Shown here: piece after piece, positions 21,455 through 22,865 of the stretch
Layout: each line of letters begins with the position of its first letter
How positions within the stretch are numbered: the stretch's first letter is position 1
Position numbers and translations under genes: made by a program
Notes under the pieces: generated by a model
The model's input: only the letters and a program-made list of their open reading frames with translations
Databases searched by the model: none
What the model was told of the DNA's origin: nothing
NCBI GenBank assembly: GCA_903864555.1
Contig: CAIPGJ010000857.1
Span: forward strand, 1 to 22,865
Direction: 5' to 3'
Origin: an uncultured Pseudomonadota bacterium
GTDB lineage: Bacteria; Pseudomonadota; Gammaproteobacteria; Burkholderiales; SG8-39
Length of the DNA: 22,865 nucleotides

Positions 21455-22441
21455 TCAGTTGTCCAGCTTGATGTTGAGTTGCTTCATCAGCTTGGCAAGT
21501 TTCTGCACTTCGTTGCGCGTATAGGCGGTGAATGCCTGCTGGGACATGCTGCGCGGTTCGCCGCCCAGGCTGCGGAAACGCTCGCTGACTTCCGGCGAGG
21601 CGAGCACCTTGGTCAGCACGCCGTGGATGCGGACTTGCGCTGCGGCGGGGGTGCCTGCGCGCATGTACAGGCCATACCAGCTGCCGGTTTCGGCGTTGAC
21701 GCCCTGCTCGATGGCGGTGGGTAGATCGGGAATCTGGGTGGAGCGCGCCTTGCTCATCAGCGCGAGGCCGTGCACCAGCCCCGACTTGATGGCAGGAATG
21801 GCGGCGGTGGAGCCGCCGATCACGTATTCGATGTGGCCGCCCGCCAGATCATTCATGGCGGGTGCCACGCCCTTGTAGGGGACGTGCACGGTGTCGATGC
21901 CGGCGGCCTGGTTGAAGATTTCCGATGACAGGTGCACGGACGTCCCGACGCCGGTGCTGCCGTAGCGGATCTTGCCGGGGTTGGCCTTGCCGTACTTCAC
22001 CAGGTCCTGCAGGTTGGCAAACTTGCCGCTCTTGTTGGCCATCAGCACCTGGGCGCCGGAGTAAACGATGGAGATCGGTGTCAGGTCGCGCAGCAGGTCG
22101 TAGGACAGCTTGCGGCCGCTGGCTGCGTTGATCGCGCCGGCGTCACCACTCAGCAGCAGGGTGTATCCGTCAGTGGCGGCGGTGGCCGCTTCATTGACGC
22201 CGATCACGGTGCCGGCCCCGTCGCGGTTGACGATGAGGATGGGCTGGCCCAGTTCGCGGCTCATGGGTTCGGATACTGCGCGACCGATGATGTCGGCTGC
22301 GCCACCCGGTGCAAAGGGGACGATCAGCCGCAGCGGGCGCGAGGGATAGTCCTGCGCCTGCAGGGGCGTGGCCAGCAGCAGGGCGGCGGTGCTGCCGATC
22401 ACGGCGGCGCCCAGGGAAAGGTGTTTGCGCAGGTGCTTCAT
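21455..22441 (-). CDS. Bug/TctC-family periplasmic receptor (first receptor of cluster)
   Basis: A 328-residue receptor with signal peptide MKHLRKHLSLGAAVIGSTAA and cleavage near LQAQD, then YPSRPLRLIVPFAPGGAADIIGR. Other landmarks are VNRDGAGTVIG, TDGYTLLLSG, NPGKIRYGSTGVGTS, HVPYKGVAP and IPDLPTAIEQG. It is the most diverged of the receptors with a normal motif (PGGAAD). An AGGAG site lies just before the ATG. It sits between the alpha/beta hydrolase (61 bases) and the atypical acyl-CoA dehydrogenase (115 bases), so the first transcription block carries its own receptor, as the second block does at 11271-12254. Confidence 0.92.
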   Translation of the reverse strand: MKHLRKHLSLGAAVIGSTAALLLATPLQAQDYPSRPLRLIVPFAPGGAADIIGRAVSEPMSRELGQPILIVNRDGAGTVIGVNEAATAATDGYTLLLSGDAGAINAASGRKLSYDLLRDLTPISIVYSGAQVLMANKSGKFANLQDLVKYGKANPGKIRYGSTGVGTSVHLSSEIFNQAAGIDTVHVPYKGVAPAMNDLAGGHIEYVIGGSTAAIPAIKSGLVHGLALMSKARSTQIPDLPTAIEQGVNAETGSWYGLYMRAGTPAAAQVRIHGVLTKVLASPEVSERFRSLGGEPRSMSQQAFTAYTRNEVQKLAKLMKQLNIKLDN

Positions 22442-22502
22442 GTTGACTCCTGATCTGGATCGGTAAGGCGGATGCGGATATGGCGGGATGGCGGTCGTCC
22501 CC

Positions 22503-22865
22503 TCATTCGAGCATGAAACGTTCTATCAGTTCGGCCAGTCGCTCCGGCTGGTCGTGGTGGATGTTGTGGCCCGAGTCGTCGACGGTTTCGATCTGCAGGT
22601 CGCGGTAGCAGGACTTGCGGTCCTCCAGCGCCTGGGGGTTGGCGGCAAAGCGCTCCATCAGCCCGGACTGTCCGCCGGCAATCCACAGCACCCGGGCCTG
22701 GGTCTGGGTCCAGCAGTCCAGCACGTCATCCACCGTGTAGGGCAGGGGATTGATGCGCTTGTGCGCCGGGTCGGCGCGGCGCACCACGCTGCCATCGGCT
22801 TCCTGCTTGCCCCAGTGCTGTACGAAGAAGGCGGCGCGCTCGTCGGTGAGGCGGTGGTTCTCGGC
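22503..22865 (-). CDS. Alpha/beta hydrolase, C-terminal part (cut by window edge)
   Basis: About 120 residues of the C-terminal half of an alpha/beta-fold hydrolase are visible; the N-terminal part with the nucleophile elbow lies outside the window. The VLWIAGGQSGL segment is the strand before the acid residue. Near the end DDSGHNIHHDQPERLAELIERFM contains the GHxxHxxxPE motif that carries the catalytic His. The frame is open to the edge without an internal stop; an internal GTG at 22787 should not be taken as a start. It would cleave an ester, lactone or C-C bond of an early intermediate. It is transcribed first in the visible cluster and precedes a Bug receptor by 61 bases. Confidence 0.88.
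   Translation of the reverse strand, partial: AENHRLTDERAAFFVQHWGKQEADGSVVRRADPAHKRINPLPYTVDDVLDCWTQTQARVLWIAGGQSGLMERFAANPQALEDRKSCYRDLQIETVDDSGHNIHHDQPERLAELIERFMLE

Overview
The window looks like chromosomal DNA of a GC-rich betaproteobacterium, most likely from the order Burkholderiales. The main reason is five periplasmic Bug/TctC-type solute receptors mixed with CoA-dependent catabolic genes, a layout typical of Bordetella, Cupriavidus and Comamonas relatives. This is inferred from gene content only; no rRNA or other taxonomic marker is present. No tRNA, rRNA, CRISPR array, transposase or integrase was seen.

Left part, about 1-5880, plus strand: an accessory, defence-like region. After the tail of an unidentified gene come a 49-base intergenic repeat, strong short hairpins, and a start-less fragment resembling a RAMA/DUF4357-type domain. 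A type II toxin-antitoxin pair follows (Phd/YefM-like antitoxin, VapC-like PIN toxin) with a palindromic operator candidate, then an identical second copy of the 49-base repeat. Next are a 311-residue protein that looks like a phosphorothioate-sensing SBD-HNH restriction endonuclease (type IV) and a 1048-residue PLD/superfamily-2 helicase/DUF3427 protein. The helicase gene is visibly poorer in GC than everything around it, which suggests separate acquisition.

Right part, 22865 down to about 6099, minus strand: one long co-directional catabolic cluster ending in a clear intrinsic terminator (6099-6130). In transcription order it holds an alpha/beta hydrolase (cut by the window edge), Bug receptor, atypical acyl-CoA dehydrogenase, LLM flavin oxidoreductase, NDP-forming acyl-CoA ligase-like protein, PaaI-type thioesterase, a 322-base gap, thiolase-like protein, DUF35 Zn-ribbon/OB protein, canonical acyl-CoA dehydrogenase, AMP-forming acyl-CoA ligase, Bug receptor, Asp/Glu-racemase-fold protein, FAH-family hydrolase and three more Bug receptors, two of which are tandem duplicates. 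Three gene pairs share 4-base ATGA overlaps and most other gaps are short, which supports operon structure.

Read together, the minus-strand genes look like uptake sensing plus CoA activation, dehydrogenation and C-C cleavage of an organic acid whose identity the sequence does not reveal. Several enzymes lack the standard catalytic residues of their families: the thiolase has no nucleophilic Cys, the second acyl-CoA dehydrogenase lacks the usual Glu, the racemase-fold protein has no Cys at all, and the ligase lacks most of its ATP-grasp half. The thiolase/DUF35 pair together with one catalytic and one non-catalytic acyl-CoA dehydrogenase recalls the retro-aldolase and heteromeric dehydrogenases of steroid side-chain degradation. 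That is a hypothesis, not an assignment.
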